The translations under genes and the position numbers were made by a program. The notes beneath the pieces were generated by a model. It searched no databases. It worked only from the letters and a program-made list of their open reading frames with translations, and was not told the DNA's origin. From Candidatus Atribacter hydrocarboniphilus (GTDB lineage Bacteria > Atribacterota > Atribacteria > Atribacterales > Atribacteraceae): a stretch of DNA of 7,893 bases. The stretch spans positions 1,449-9,341 of the forward strand of contig DPKX01000136.1 of the NCBI GenBank assembly GCA_003542295.1, in the 5' to 3' direction. Positions 1 through 7,779 of the stretch are shown here, in pieces; position 1 is the stretch's first letter, and the number at the start of each line of letters is the position of its first letter.

Positions 1-788
1 TCGATAACATCTTTCCATTCCGCGTCTGAATCTGAATGATATATCCTTGGTTTCCTCGATAAAGAAATATTAGACAGCATGGATAAAGTGATGGCATCAG
101 CTTCCATGATGCCATTTTTTGCTCCAGCTTCCACTGCCATATTAGCCATAGTGAAGCGTCCATCCATCGAGAGAGTGGAGATTCCTGATCCAGTAAATTC
201 CATGCTGCAGTAACGAGCTCCTTCGACTCCTATTTCACCAATGATAAAAAGGATAAAATCCTTTCCGGTAACAAACCGTCCGGGTTGGCCACTATAGATA
301 AATTTAATTGATTCCGGGACTTTAAGCCAGGTTTCTCCTAAAGCCCAAGCCGCTGCAATATCAGTACTTCCCATCCCAGTGGAAAAAGCGCCCAATGCCC
401 CGTAGGTACAAGTATGCGAGTCGGCTCCAATAATCAGGTCACCAGGCAAGACTAATCCTTTTTCTGGGAGGAGAACGTGCTCAATACCTACTGAACCTCC
501 TTCGAAAAAGTTTTTTATCTGATTTTTTTGAGCAAACTCTCTCATTAATTTTAGATTTTGAGCTGAAGCAATATCTTTGGCTGGAGTATTATGATCAGCA
601 ACTAAAACAATTTGGTTTGGATTAAACATCGAATTAATTCGTTGTTTCTCTAATTCCTTTATGCTCAATGGGGCGGTGATATCGTTAGCAAGGGCTAAAT
701 CAACAGAAACCTGTACTAACTCACCTGCCGATACCCTTTCTTTGCCGCTATGAGCAGCAATTATCTTCTCAGTAATTGTCATTCCCAT
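1..788 (-). CDS. leuC: 3-isopropylmalate dehydratase large subunit, partial (3' end beyond left edge)
   Basis: With LeuD, LeuC isomerises 2-isopropylmalate to 3-isopropylmalate, the second leucine-specific step, in the cytoplasm; it is an aconitase-family [4Fe-4S] enzyme. The 262 codons present read without stop or frameshift. Seen: the N-terminal MTITEKI segment, NDITAPL at about 35-41, DHNTPAKD at 65-72, and DSHTCTYGALGAFSTGMG from 123, in which Cys127 is the first expected cluster ligand. The other two ligand cysteines (a CxxC pair in this family) would lie beyond the left edge. The sequence resembles the shorter LeuC2/homoaconitase-like branch, usually near 420 residues, so about 60% is present; homoaconitase is a less likely alternative given the neighbours. 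Start: ATG at 788, eight bases after an AGGAG site at 801-797; a second in-frame ATG at 782 is too far from it. leuC lies 100 bases after leuA, past a strong hairpin. Confidence 0.95.
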   Translation of the reverse strand, partial: MGMTITEKIIAAHSGKERVSAGELVQVSVDLALANDITAPLSIKELEKQRINSMFNPNQIVLVADHNTPAKDIASAQNLKLMREFAQKNQIKNFFEGGSVGIEHVLLPEKGLVLPGDLIIGADSHTCTYGALGAFSTGMGSTDIAAAWALGETWLKVPESIKFIYSGQPGRFVTGKDFILFIIGEIGVEGARYCSMEFTGSGISTLSMDGRFTMANMAVEAGAKNGIMEADAITLSMLSNISLSRKPRIYHSDSDAEWKDVI

Positions 789-820
789 GGTTAAGGCTCC
801 TATTATAAAAAATATAATGA

Positions 821-854
821 AGGACGGTGAATCTATTAAAAGATTCACCGTCCT
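821..854 (-). terminator. Perfect 14-bp hairpin between leuA and leuC; possible weak terminator or mRNA processing/stability element
   Basis: Bases 821-834 and 841-854 are exact reverse complements, enclosing a 6-base loop. In the leftward transcript the stem is followed by eight mixed bases and then six U residues at 812-807, so the U tract is displaced from the stem, unlike a textbook intrinsic terminator. In the rightward direction no U run follows. It may partly terminate after leuA, protect the 3' end of the upstream message, or be a dispersed palindromic repeat. The inverted repeat itself is certain; its function is inferred. A second small repeat, ATTATA/TATAAT, lies at 818-802 just before the leuC ribosome binding site. 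Confidence 0.6.
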
Positions 855-888
855 AATTATTTAATAGTATTTAAGGTTCCCATTGGAT

Positions 889-2421
889 TTATAAGTGGGT
901 CTGAGGGTTCAGTTTTTTCTGTTGGGTCATTTTGTTTATAGCTGAAAGATAAGCAATGACACTGGCAACCACAACATCCTGGTGAGAACCTCTCCCCACA
1001 TAGACAGTATCATCAGTAAAAATTCGAACCACAACTTCTCCTAATGCTTCGGTTCCTCCCGATATCGACTGGAGGGTAAAGTTCACTAAATTTGAAGAAA
1101 GTCCAACCATCTGACCAATTGCTTTATAGGCAGCATCGACCGGACCAACACCAGTAGCTACTCCCTGTAAGGTTGAGCCATTTTCGTGGACGAGCCTTAC
1201 CGTTGCGGTTGGTAAGATGTTATTTCCACAGCAAACATGAACAAAATCCAAGCGGTAAACTTCTTCGGTTCGAGTGGCCTCATCAGCAGCAATAAATTGA
1301 AGATCTGCTTCGGCAATCTGCTTTTTCTGATCAGCTAAAGCCTTAAAGCGCTCGAAAGCTTGATTGAGTTCTTCTTCGGAAAGATGATATCCAAGTTCCT
1401 CTAGCTTATTGTTAAAAGCGTGCCGGCCAGAATGTTTTCCCAGCACCAAGACTTTTTCCTCGCGCCCGATTAATTTAGCATCCATGATTTCATAAGTACT
1501 TTTTTCTTTCAATACTCCATCTTGATGGATTCCTGATTCATGGGCAAAGGCATTTTGACCAACTACTGCTTTATTGGGTTGGACTAACATGCCAGTAAGT
1601 TGGCTGACCAAGCGACTGGTTCGATAAATTTCAGAATAATTAATTCCGGTCTCAGTTTGATAGAAATCCTTACGAACATGTAAACCCATAACAATTTCTT
1701 CCAAAGAAGCATTTCCTGCTCGTTCTCCAATTCCGTTGATGGTACATTCAATTTGACCGGCACCACCCAACATAGCCGAAAGAGAATTTGAAACCGCTAA
1801 ACCCAAGTCATTATGGCAGTGAATGCTCACCATTACCTTTTCTATCCCATCAGTGTGTTTATAAAGATGCTGAATTAAAGCTTTCATCTCTTCAGGGGTA
1901 GTATACCCAACCGTATCGGGTACGTTTAAAACCATTGCCCCGGCTTTGATTACTGCCGAGTATACTTGGCAAAGATAATCCCAGTCAGAACGGGTTGCAT
2001 CTTCGGCTGAAAACTCAACTTCGCCCACATAATTTCGAGCACGTTTAACTGCCCAAACTGCTTGCTCCAGAGCTTGCTCGCGACTCATTCGAAGCTTATA
2101 TTTGAGGTGGATATCGGAAGTTGCAATAAAAGTATGAATGGCAGGTCGCTCAGAAAAACGCACTGATTCCCAAGCAATATCTATATCCTTTTCTTTGGAA
2201 CGAGCCAAAGAACTAATGATTGGTCCTTTTACTTCCTGGGCTATGCTTTTAACTGCCAGTGCGTCACCAGAAGAAGCAACGGCAAAACCCGCCTCAATAA
2301 CATCAACATTGAGACGGGCTAATTGTCTGGCAATTTCTAATTTTTCTTGAACGTTTAATGATACTCCTGGGGATTGTTCCCCGTCTCTTAGCGTGGTGTC
2401 AAGTATTCGAACTTTTTTCAC
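889..2421 (-). CDS. leuA: 2-isopropylmalate synthase
   Basis: LeuA condenses acetyl-CoA with 2-oxoisovalerate (3-methyl-2-oxobutanoate) to give 2-isopropylmalate, the committed step of leucine synthesis, and is normally inhibited by leucine. The 510-residue length fits the full bacterial type. The N-terminal HMGL-like TIM barrel (about 3-270) carries [13 protein letters not shown], with Arg12 and the metal ligand Asp13, and HCHND, with His201 and His203; Asn237 in the GERAGN motif completes the metal site. HESGIHQDG marks the linker region. The C-terminal leucine-binding LeuA dimer domain (about 365-500) is complete, ending in the [17 protein letters not shown] region. Start: GTG at 2421, preceded by GGGAGG with eight bases between. 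It follows ilvC by 16 bases. The LeuA-type N-terminal motif and the leuC neighbour argue against citramalate synthase or homocitrate synthase. Confidence 0.96.
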   Translation of the reverse strand: MKKVRILDTTLRDGEQSPGVSLNVQEKLEIARQLARLNVDVIEAGFAVASSGDALAVKSIAQEVKGPIISSLARSKEKDIDIAWESVRFSERPAIHTFIATSDIHLKYKLRMSREQALEQAVWAVKRARNYVGEVEFSAEDATRSDWDYLCQVYSAVIKAGAMVLNVPDTVGYTTPEEMKALIQHLYKHTDGIEKVMVSIHCHNDLGLAVSNSLSAMLGGAGQIECTINGIGERAGNASLEEIVMGLHVRKDFYQTETGINYSEIYRTSRLVSQLTGMLVQPNKAVVGQNAFAHESGIHQDGVLKEKSTYEIMDAKLIGREEKVLVLGKHSGRHAFNNKLEELGYHLSEEELNQAFERFKALADQKKQIAEADLQFIAADEATRTEEVYRLDFVHVCCGNNILPTATVRLVHENGSTLQGVATGVGPVDAAYKAIGQMVGLSSNLVNFTLQSISGGTEALGEVVVRIFTDDTVYVGRGSHQDVVVASVIAYLSAINKMTQQKKLNPQTHL

Positions 2422-2437
2422 GCTGTTTCCCTCCCTG

Positions 2438-3430
2438 TTATTTTTTTAACCAGGGCATCATATCACGCAGCTGTTTTCCCACTTTTTCAATGGTGTGCTG
2501 AAAGTCTTTTTCTCTTAAAGCGTGATACGTTGGTCGGTTAGCCTGGTTTTCTAAAATCCATTCCCGGGCAAAACTCCCGTCTTGTATTTCAGTTAAAATC
2601 TTTTTCATTTCTTTTTTGGTTTCTTGATTAATGACTCTTGGGCCACGGGTTAAATCACCAAATTCGGCGGTGTCACTCACGACCTGACGCATTAGACTAA
2701 GGCCTCCTTCATACACCAGATCAACTATAAGTTTCATTTCATGGAGGCATTCAAAGTAAGCAACTTCAGGTTGATAACCTGCTTCCAAGAGGGTTTCAAA
2801 GCCAGCTTTTATTAATGCAGTTAATCCTCCGCATAAAACCGCTTGTTCACCAAAGAGATCGGTTTCAGTTTCTTCTTCGAAGGTGGTTTCTAAAACCCCT
2901 GCTCGGGTAGCTCCGATTCCACGAGCATAAGCCAAGGCGAGTTCTTTGGCATGACCTGAAGCATTTTGATAAACGGCAATCAAAGAAGGAACCCCTTTAC
3001 CTTCTTGATACATTCTCCTTACCAAATCGCCTGGACCCTTGGGGGCTACCATGATAACATCGACCGAAGGCGGTGGAACGATTTGGTGGAAATGAATGTT
3101 AAAACCATGTGAAAACATCAAAGCTTTCCCGGATGAAAGATTTTTTGCTATCGACTGTTGATAGACCATCGGTTGAAATTGATCTGGTACCAACATCTGT
3201 ATAATATCTCCCTTTTGAGCTGCTTCTTCGGCAGAAACTGGAGAAAATCCAACCTTTTTCGCTTTTTCATAACCGGGAGTACCCGGTAACTCAGCAATGA
3301 TGACCTCGATTCCACTGTCTCTAAGATTTTGACCTTGTGCGCTTCCTTGGCTTCCAAATCCGATAATTGATACTTTTTTCCCTTGTAACAATTCCAATTG
3401 AGCATCTTGATCATAAAAAATTCGAGCCAT
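2438..3430 (-). CDS. ilvC: Ketol-acid reductoisomerase, class I, predicted NADH-preferring
   Basis: IlvC isomerises and reduces 2-acetolactate or 2-aceto-2-hydroxybutyrate to the dihydroxy acids of the valine and isoleucine pathways, using Mg2+ and a nicotinamide cofactor. At 330 residues it is the short class I form. Seen: Rossmann motif GFGSQG at 24-29, catalytic His108 in SHGFNIHF, Lys131 in APKGPG, metal ligands Asp191 and Glu195 in ETDLFGEQ, Glu227 and Glu231 in ECLHE, and substrate Ser252. Odd: the cofactor loop after beta-2 reads [12 protein letters not shown] (46-57), where NADPH enzymes usually have GLRxGSxSWxKA. The phosphate-binding Arg and second Ser are gone and an acidic Glu47 appears, which suggests NADH. 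Asp135 also replaces the usual His of the GPGHTVR segment. Start: ATG at 3430, with GGAGGT seven bases upstream. It lies 55 bases after ilvN and 16 before leuA. Confidence 0.97.
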   Translation of the reverse strand: MARIFYDQDAQLELLQGKKVSIIGFGSQGSAQGQNLRDSGIEVIIAELPGTPGYEKAKKVGFSPVSAEEAAQKGDIIQMLVPDQFQPMVYQQSIAKNLSSGKALMFSHGFNIHFHQIVPPPSVDVIMVAPKGPGDLVRRMYQEGKGVPSLIAVYQNASGHAKELALAYARGIGATRAGVLETTFEEETETDLFGEQAVLCGGLTALIKAGFETLLEAGYQPEVAYFECLHEMKLIVDLVYEGGLSLMRQVVSDTAEFGDLTRGPRVINQETKKEMKKILTEIQDGSFAREWILENQANRPTYHALREKDFQHTIEKVGKQLRDMMPWLKK

Positions 3431-3485
3431 AATGTGAACCTCCCTAAAGTATAAATTGATTAAATTTTATAAGATTTTTAGAGAA

Positions 3486-3971
3486 TTATAAGGATTGACC
3501 CCCCCGAGCTAAGGCGATTTTACCGGTTCGGGTCATTTCAATAATTCCGTATTTTTTCATGAGTTGTTTAAGGGCGTCTATTTTATCTGATGTTCCAGTG
3601 ACTTCAATGAGAAGGCTTTTTTCGCTAACATCAACAATTCTCGCACGAAAAATTTCAGCGGTTTGCACAATCTCACCGCGAAGATTGGAAGGAGCATTCA
3701 CTTTAATCAGCGAAAGCTCTCGATCAACATAACTTATCTCAGTAAAATCACCAACCTTGATTACTTCTATTAATTTGTAGAGTTGTTTGGTGATTTGTTC
3801 AAGAATGTCTTCATCACCACGAACCACTAAAGTGATTCGTGAAACATCAGGGTCCTGGGTATGACCGACGGCAAGACTTTCGATATTGTATCCCCGCCTG
3901 GCGAAAAGGGACGCCACTCGTGCCAGAACCCGTGGTTTATTTTCCACCAGAACCGATATTATATGTTGCAT
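3486..3971 (-). CDS. ilvN: Acetolactate synthase small (regulatory) subunit
   Basis: This is the regulatory partner of IlvB; it binds valine at ACT-domain interfaces and stimulates the catalytic subunit. Counting from the ATG at 3971 it has 161 residues, the usual size. The N-terminal ACT domain (about 3-77) contains the RRGYNIESLAVGHTQDPDVSR segment, split as RRGYNIESLAV followed by GHTQDPDVSR; the C-terminal ACT-like domain (about 80-160) ends in a TRTGKIALARG segment. Start choice: the ATG at 3971 has AAGGAG seven bases upstream. An in-frame TTG at 3989 would add six residues (MIRRCA) encoded by the ribosome binding site itself, so it is rejected. Odd: residue 14 is Arg (codon CGG) in NKPRVL, where most homologues have Gly; the same-numbered Gly14 of E. 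coli IlvH is needed for valine inhibition. The gene starts 20 bases after ilvB. Confidence 0.95.
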   Translation of the reverse strand: MQHIISVLVENKPRVLARVASLFARRGYNIESLAVGHTQDPDVSRITLVVRGDEDILEQITKQLYKLIEVIKVGDFTEISYVDRELSLIKVNAPSNLRGEIVQTAEIFRARIVDVSEKSLLIEVTGTSDKIDALKQLMKKYGIIEMTRTGKIALARGGQSL

Positions 3972-3991
3972 GGCACATCTCCTTATCAAAA

Positions 3992-5659
3992 TTATTCTAA
4001 AATCATTTCATCTAATGATTTTCCCGGAGGCACAAAAGGATACACATTCGTTTCTTTGCTGATATGACAATCAACAAGAACCGGATGATCTTTAACTTCC
4101 AAAACTCTGGGCATGGCTCTGTCGAGTTCCTCTTGATTTTGAACCGGGATGCCTTCAGCACCAAATGCTTGAGCCAGGTTGGCAAGGTCAGGATTGATAA
4201 TATGAGTTGATGAATATCGACAATCAAAAAAGCATTCCTGCCACTGTCTTACCATGCCAAGATAATTATTGTTCAAAACGAAAATTTTAAGAGGAAGACA
4301 GTTATTGACCGCGGTAATCAGTTCTTGAATTTTCATCATGATACTTCCGTCACCACTAAAAAGAACAACAGTCTGATCAGGGTTGCCGATTTGAGCACCA
4401 ATTGCTGCTGGAAGACCAAATCCCATAGTTCCAAGACCACCTGAGCTGGCCCATCTGCGAGGTCGATGACAGAGAAAATGCTTTGCTGCCCACATTTGAT
4501 GCTGACCAACATCGGTAACCAAAATGGCATCACCCTGGGTAGCCTGATAAACCGATTCGATGATGGTCTGGGCTACCAGTTCATTGTTGGCGGGTGGTTT
4601 TGGAGTATATTCTTTTTTCCATTTTTCAATGGTTTCTAACCATTCATCGTGTTTTTTTGCCTCAGTTCTTTTATTAAGTTCGCTGAGAATATTACGAGCG
4701 TCACCAACAATGGGGATGTGGATCTTAACATTTTTGCCTATTTCAGCAGGATCAATATCAATATGAACGATCTTAGCTCGATTGGCAAAGGTGGTGGTAT
4801 TTCCGGTAACCCGATCATCAAAGCGGGCACCAACAGCAATTAAAAGATCGCAATTCATAATAGCCTTATTGGCATGGTAAGAACCATGCATTCCAAGCCA
4901 TCCTAATGAAAGTCGATGATCCTCGGGAATGGCTCCTTTTGCCATAAGGGTATAGGTAACAGGAATGTCGGTTTTTTCAACAACCTCCAGAAGAATATCT
5001 GATGCCCCAGAAGCAATAACACCACCACCGACATAAAAGAGAGGCCTTGTTGCCTCCTTTATGGCCTGAGCGGTCATGTTGATCTGGTTAAAGTGACCAC
5101 GATAGGTAGGTTTATAACCGGGGATTTCAAATTTTTCTGGATAGTTAAAATCAACCTCGGCAACCTGAACATCTTTTGGAATATCAATTAGAACTGGTCC
5201 GGGACGACCCGTAGAAGCAATTAAAAAAGCCTCTCTTACTATCAACGGCAGTTCATGAATACTCTTTATTAAAAAGTTGTGTTTCGTAATTGGCATGGTG
5301 ATACCGGTCGTATCGGCTTCTTGAAACGCATCCTTTCCAATAAGACGCGTGACTACTTGGCCGGTGATAGCAATAATAGGGATTGAATCCATATAGGCGT
5401 TGGCTAAGCCAGTAACCAAGTTGGTTGATCCTGGCCCGGAAGTTGCCATACAAACTCCCACCCTACCCGTAGTTCGAGCATAGCCATCAGCAGCATGGGC
5501 TGCAGCCTGTTCGTGGCGAACCAAAATATGCTTTATTTCAGGAGCCTGATACAAAGCATCATATATATCTATTACTGAGCCACCTGGATAGCCGAATATG
5601 GTAGTAACTCCCTCTTTTTTCAAGAGTTCGATTAAAATTTGAGCACCCTTCATTTTCAA
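3992..5659 (-). CDS. ilvB: Acetolactate synthase large (catalytic) subunit
   Basis: IlvB is a ThDP-, Mg2+- and FAD-dependent enzyme that joins two pyruvates to 2-acetolactate, or pyruvate with 2-oxobutyrate to 2-aceto-2-hydroxybutyrate. It has the usual three-domain layout: a ThDP-binding pyrimidine domain with GYPGGSVIDIYDAL and the catalytic Glu of VRHEQAAAHAADGYAR, a central FAD-binding domain, and a C-terminal ThDP domain with FGLPAAIGAQ and the GDGS...NNN signature. FAD retention and an adjacent ilvN mark it as the anabolic AHAS rather than the FAD-free catabolic enzyme. The start is uncertain. The reading frame is open to a GTG at 5668, but the best Shine-Dalgarno match, GAGGTGA at 5672-5666, overlaps that GTG and is well spaced from the TTG at 5659, giving MKMKGAQ and 555 residues. 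An ATG at 5653 (553 residues) is the third option. It starts about 16 bases after ilvD. Confidence 0.95.
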   Translation of the reverse strand: MKMKGAQILIELLKKEGVTTIFGYPGGSVIDIYDALYQAPEIKHILVRHEQAAAHAADGYARTTGRVGVCMATSGPGSTNLVTGLANAYMDSIPIIAITGQVVTRLIGKDAFQEADTTGITMPITKHNFLIKSIHELPLIVREAFLIASTGRPGPVLIDIPKDVQVAEVDFNYPEKFEIPGYKPTYRGHFNQINMTAQAIKEATRPLFYVGGGVIASGASDILLEVVEKTDIPVTYTLMAKGAIPEDHRLSLGWLGMHGSYHANKAIMNCDLLIAVGARFDDRVTGNTTTFANRAKIVHIDIDPAEIGKNVKIHIPIVGDARNILSELNKRTEAKKHDEWLETIEKWKKEYTPKPPANNELVAQTIIESVYQATQGDAILVTDVGQHQMWAAKHFLCHRPRRWASSGGLGTMGFGLPAAIGAQIGNPDQTVVLFSGDGSIMMKIQELITAVNNCLPLKIFVLNNNYLGMVRQWQECFFDCRYSSTHIINPDLANLAQAFGAEGIPVQNQEELDRAMPRVLEVKDHPVLVDCHISKETNVYPFVPPGKSLDEMILE

Positions 5660-5675
5660 TGCATTCACCTCACAA

Positions 5676-7331
5676 TCACTTCATAGCCGCCCCTTGGTTC
5701 GTGGGCAGGGCTCTTTCAATATAGCGGCCGAGGAGGCCGTGGGTATATTTGGGTGGTGGGAGAACCAATTGTTCTTGCCGTTTTTGTTTTTCTTCATCAT
5801 TTATCAATAACTCTAATTTTCTAGATGGAATATCGATGAGAATTTCGTCACCGTCCTTGACCAGTGCAATCGGTCCCCGGTCATAGGCCTCAGGGGCAAT
5901 ATGGCCAATGCAGGGTCCTCGAGTTCCGCCGGAAAAACGACCATCGGTAACCAAGGCGACATCATGGCTTAGGCCCATTCCAACTATGGCCGAGGTTGGA
6001 GCCAACATCTCTCTCATCCCTGGACCTCCCTTTGGTCCTTCGTAGCGGATCACGATTACGCTCCCTTTCGAGATTTTCCCTTTAGTAATTTTTTTCATAG
6101 CCTCTTCTTCGCTATTAAAACAGACTGCTTTGCCTCGAAAAATTTTCATATCTTGACTAACACCAGATTGTTTAACAACCGCTCCTTCAGGAGCTAAGGA
6201 ACCCTTTAGTATTGCAATGCCACCCTCTTGGGAATGAGGATTTTCCCGAGGTCGTATAATCTCTTGGTCAATAAATTGGACAGAATTTTGAATTTCTCTA
6301 ACCGAAACGCCACTCACTGTAAGATTATCTTCAATTAAATCTCCGAGAATTTTTTCAACGGCAGGAATCCCTCCAGCAAAGTGAAGATCTTCCATAAACA
6401 GTTCACCCGCAGGACGAAGGAGTACTAAATGGGGAACCTTCAAAGAAAGCTGGTTAAAAATGTCAAGATTGATTTCATTCAAACCTAACTCATTGGCCAA
6501 AGCTAATAAATGAAGGACGGTGTTAGTAGAACCACCCAAAGCTAAATCCATTGTTATAGCATTTCTAAGTGATACAGAGTTGAGAATCATCCGTGGGGTT
6601 AAATTTTGCTTTATCAATTGAACAATTTGTTTACCGCTTTCATAACTAATTCTTCGTTTTTCTGCTAATACCGCTGGTGCAGTTCCACAACCAGGTAGAC
6701 TCATTCCCATGGTTTCAGTCAGACATGCCATGGTATTAGCAGTATAAAGTCCCTGACAAGATCCTCCACCGGGACAAGCTTCAACTTCTAAGGCACTTAA
6801 TTCTTTTTCACTCAATAGACCGGCATGATATTTTCCAACTGCTTCAAAGGTGTCTCGAACAAAGGAAAGCTTTCTTCCTTGGTACCGGCCGGAAAGCATG
6901 GGTCCAGCTGTTACAACTAAAGCAGGTATGTTTAAGCGAGCTGCTGCCATAAGCATTCCTGGAGTAATTTTATCGCAGTTGGTGAGCAGTACTAAACCAT
7001 CAAGGGCATGTCCCTTGGCAACTGCCTCAATGCTATCAGCAACTACATCGCGGCTGGGTAAAGAATACCGCATGCCTTCGTGGCCCATAGAAATGCCATC
7101 ACATATTCCTGGAATTCCAAAAATAAATGGAGTTCCTCCTCCTGCTTCAATGCCTCTTTCGATAAAGCGCTCTAATTCACGCATATGGATATGTCCGGGA
7201 ACTAAATCAGAATAGGAACTGGCTATTCCAACAAAAGGTCTTTCCATAGCAGAGCGTGATATTCCAGTAGAAAATAGCAAGGAACGATGCGGACAACGAT
7301 CGGGTCCGTTTTTAACTAATTCACTTTTCAT
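5676..7331 (-). CDS. ilvD: Dihydroxy-acid dehydratase
   Basis: IlvD dehydrates 2,3-dihydroxyisovalerate and 2,3-dihydroxy-3-methylvalerate to the 2-oxo acid precursors of valine and isoleucine. It is the IlvD/Edd-family Fe-S enzyme; the 551-residue length is normal. Seen: Asp78 in [13 protein letters not shown] (Mg2+ ligand), Cys119-Asp120-Lys121 in [10 protein letters not shown] (cluster ligand, Mg2+ ligand and the carboxylated lysine), Cys192 in [15 protein letters not shown] (cluster ligand), Glu441 in MREM, and Ser467 in [10 protein letters not shown] (the expected catalytic base). The position holding the third cluster cysteine in plant and mycobacterial [2Fe-2S] enzymes (PCN) is Gly46 in VPGHIH, as in E. 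coli IlvD, so an oxygen-sensitive cluster is inferred. Phosphogluconate dehydratase and sugar-acid dehydratases share the fold but not this context. Start: ATG at 7331, with GGAGG six bases upstream. It is the first gene of the operon, after the T-box terminator. Confidence 0.97.
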   Translation of the reverse strand: MKSELVKNGPDRCPHRSLLFSTGISRSAMERPFVGIASSYSDLVPGHIHMRELERFIERGIEAGGGTPFIFGIPGICDGISMGHEGMRYSLPSRDVVADSIEAVAKGHALDGLVLLTNCDKITPGMLMAAARLNIPALVVTAGPMLSGRYQGRKLSFVRDTFEAVGKYHAGLLSEKELSALEVEACPGGGSCQGLYTANTMACLTETMGMSLPGCGTAPAVLAEKRRISYESGKQIVQLIKQNLTPRMILNSVSLRNAITMDLALGGSTNTVLHLLALANELGLNEINLDIFNQLSLKVPHLVLLRPAGELFMEDLHFAGGIPAVEKILGDLIEDNLTVSGVSVREIQNSVQFIDQEIIRPRENPHSQEGGIAILKGSLAPEGAVVKQSGVSQDMKIFRGKAVCFNSEEEAMKKITKGKISKGSVIVIRYEGPKGGPGMREMLAPTSAIVGMGLSHDVALVTDGRFSGGTRGPCIGHIAPEAYDRGPIALVKDGDEILIDIPSRKLELLINDEEKQKRQEQLVLPPPKYTHGLLGRYIERALPTNQGAAMK

Positions 7332-7401
7332 AAAATTCCTCCTTCATGATTTATTGTGGCAATCTATAAAGATTTGGAATAATAGTAGAAGTCATGATAA
7401 C

Positions 7402-7437
7402 AAAAAACCCCTCGTCCTTACAGGGACGAGGGGTTTT
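7402..7437 (-). terminator. T-box intrinsic terminator ahead of ilvD
   Basis: In the leftward transcript a 10-bp G+C-rich stem (7433-7424 with 7417-7408) closes a 6-base loop and is followed by a run of six U residues at 7407-7402. Its promoter-proximal arm includes CGUCCC, which is also needed by the antiterminator (7425-7420 region pairing with GGG and GCG around the T-box bulge), so the two structures exclude each other. It ends about 70 bases before the ilvD start and controls entry into the whole operon. Confidence 0.93.
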
Positions 7438-7670
7438 AAGAACTTCCCCGCGGTACCACCCGACTTGCCAACATATCGGCCAACTCATTACAGGTACGGG
7501 TAATTTTACCTATACCATCCTCGATAACGGGAGTTCCCGACCCGGCTTAATAGATACTCGTTCAGCCTGTAACTCCAGGGTGAGTTTCGGTATTTCATAC
7601 GGGTGCTTACTTTCAGCAAGTGGTAAGCTCTCTGTGACCCCTTCGATACCTACTGAGCCCCTTCATAGTT
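7402..7670 (-). promoter_or_regulatory. T-box riboswitch leader, leucine-type (specifier CUC)
   Basis: The leader binds a tRNA by its anticodon and its uncharged 3' end to prevent termination. The diagnostic T-box GGGTGGTACCGCGG lies at 7461-7448; its UGGU bulge fits a tRNA acceptor end with discriminator A, as in Leu tRNA. Stem I is recognisable. AGUA at 7654-7651 and GAA at 7588-7586 form the specifier-loop signature, beside a GGUAU/AUACC helix (7650-7646 with 7593-7589). An AGAGAGC bulge element lies at 7633-7627, and a distal hairpin of six base pairs (7628-7623 with 7610-7605) carries GCUG, fitting the GNUG loop, at 7617-7614. The specifier triplet after GAA-A reads CUC (7584-7582), followed by A, indicating tRNA-Leu(GAG). 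The antiterminator pairs GGG and GCG flanking the bulge with CGUCCC of the terminator arm. A leucine specifier is usual for ilv-leu operons. Confidence 0.93.
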
Positions 7671-7726
7671 TTTAACAGCCCGATTATTATTGAAAATATT
7701 CCAGGCTATACTATAAAAGTAGCAAG

Positions 7727-7755
7727 AATATACCACACTCAAACTAAAATTGCAA
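7727..7755 (-). promoter_or_regulatory. Sigma-70/sigma-A promoter of the ilv-leu operon
   Basis: On the minus strand TTGCAA (7755-7750) and TATATT (7732-7727) are separated by exactly 17 bases, with TGG directly before the -10 hexamer as an extended -10 element. The region upstream of the -35 is A+T-rich. Transcription would start near A7720, about 50 bases before T-box Stem I. No other good hexamer pair was seen between the upstream terminator and the T-box. Confidence 0.8.
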
Positions 7756-7779
7756 GAAAACCTAAAAAATATTGAAATA

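Noticed and set aside
802..830. A TATAAT hexamer (807-802) as a separate leuC promoter
   Set aside because: At 17-base spacing the -35 would be TCACCG, a poor match, and a start 7 bases downstream would fall in the ribosome binding site. The hexamer is more simply part of an A+T-rich small inverted repeat.
889..2421. leuA as a citramalate or homocitrate synthase
   Set aside because: The N-terminal [13 protein letters not shown] motif, full LeuA dimer domain and position before leuC fit 2-isopropylmalate synthase better.
6850..7215. A 121-codon plus-strand reading frame
   Set aside because: It lies wholly antisense to ilvD, which is confirmed by its catalytic motifs; no ribosome binding site or recognisable domain was seen.
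7582..7593. ACC or ACU (Thr) as the T-box specifier
   Set aside because: ACC belongs to the helix beside the specifier loop, pairing with GGUAU. CUC has the expected offset after GAA and the following purine, and leucine fits the genes controlled.
7394..7675. A 93-codon plus-strand reading frame
   Set aside because: It is the exact antisense of the T-box leader, whose conserved structural elements explain the sequence, and it has no protein-family resemblance.
7707..7725. TATAGT/TATAGC-like sequences downstream of the chosen -10 as an alternative promoter
   Set aside because: No reasonable -35 lies at 16-18 bases, whereas TTGCAA-17-TATATT with an extended -10 fits well.
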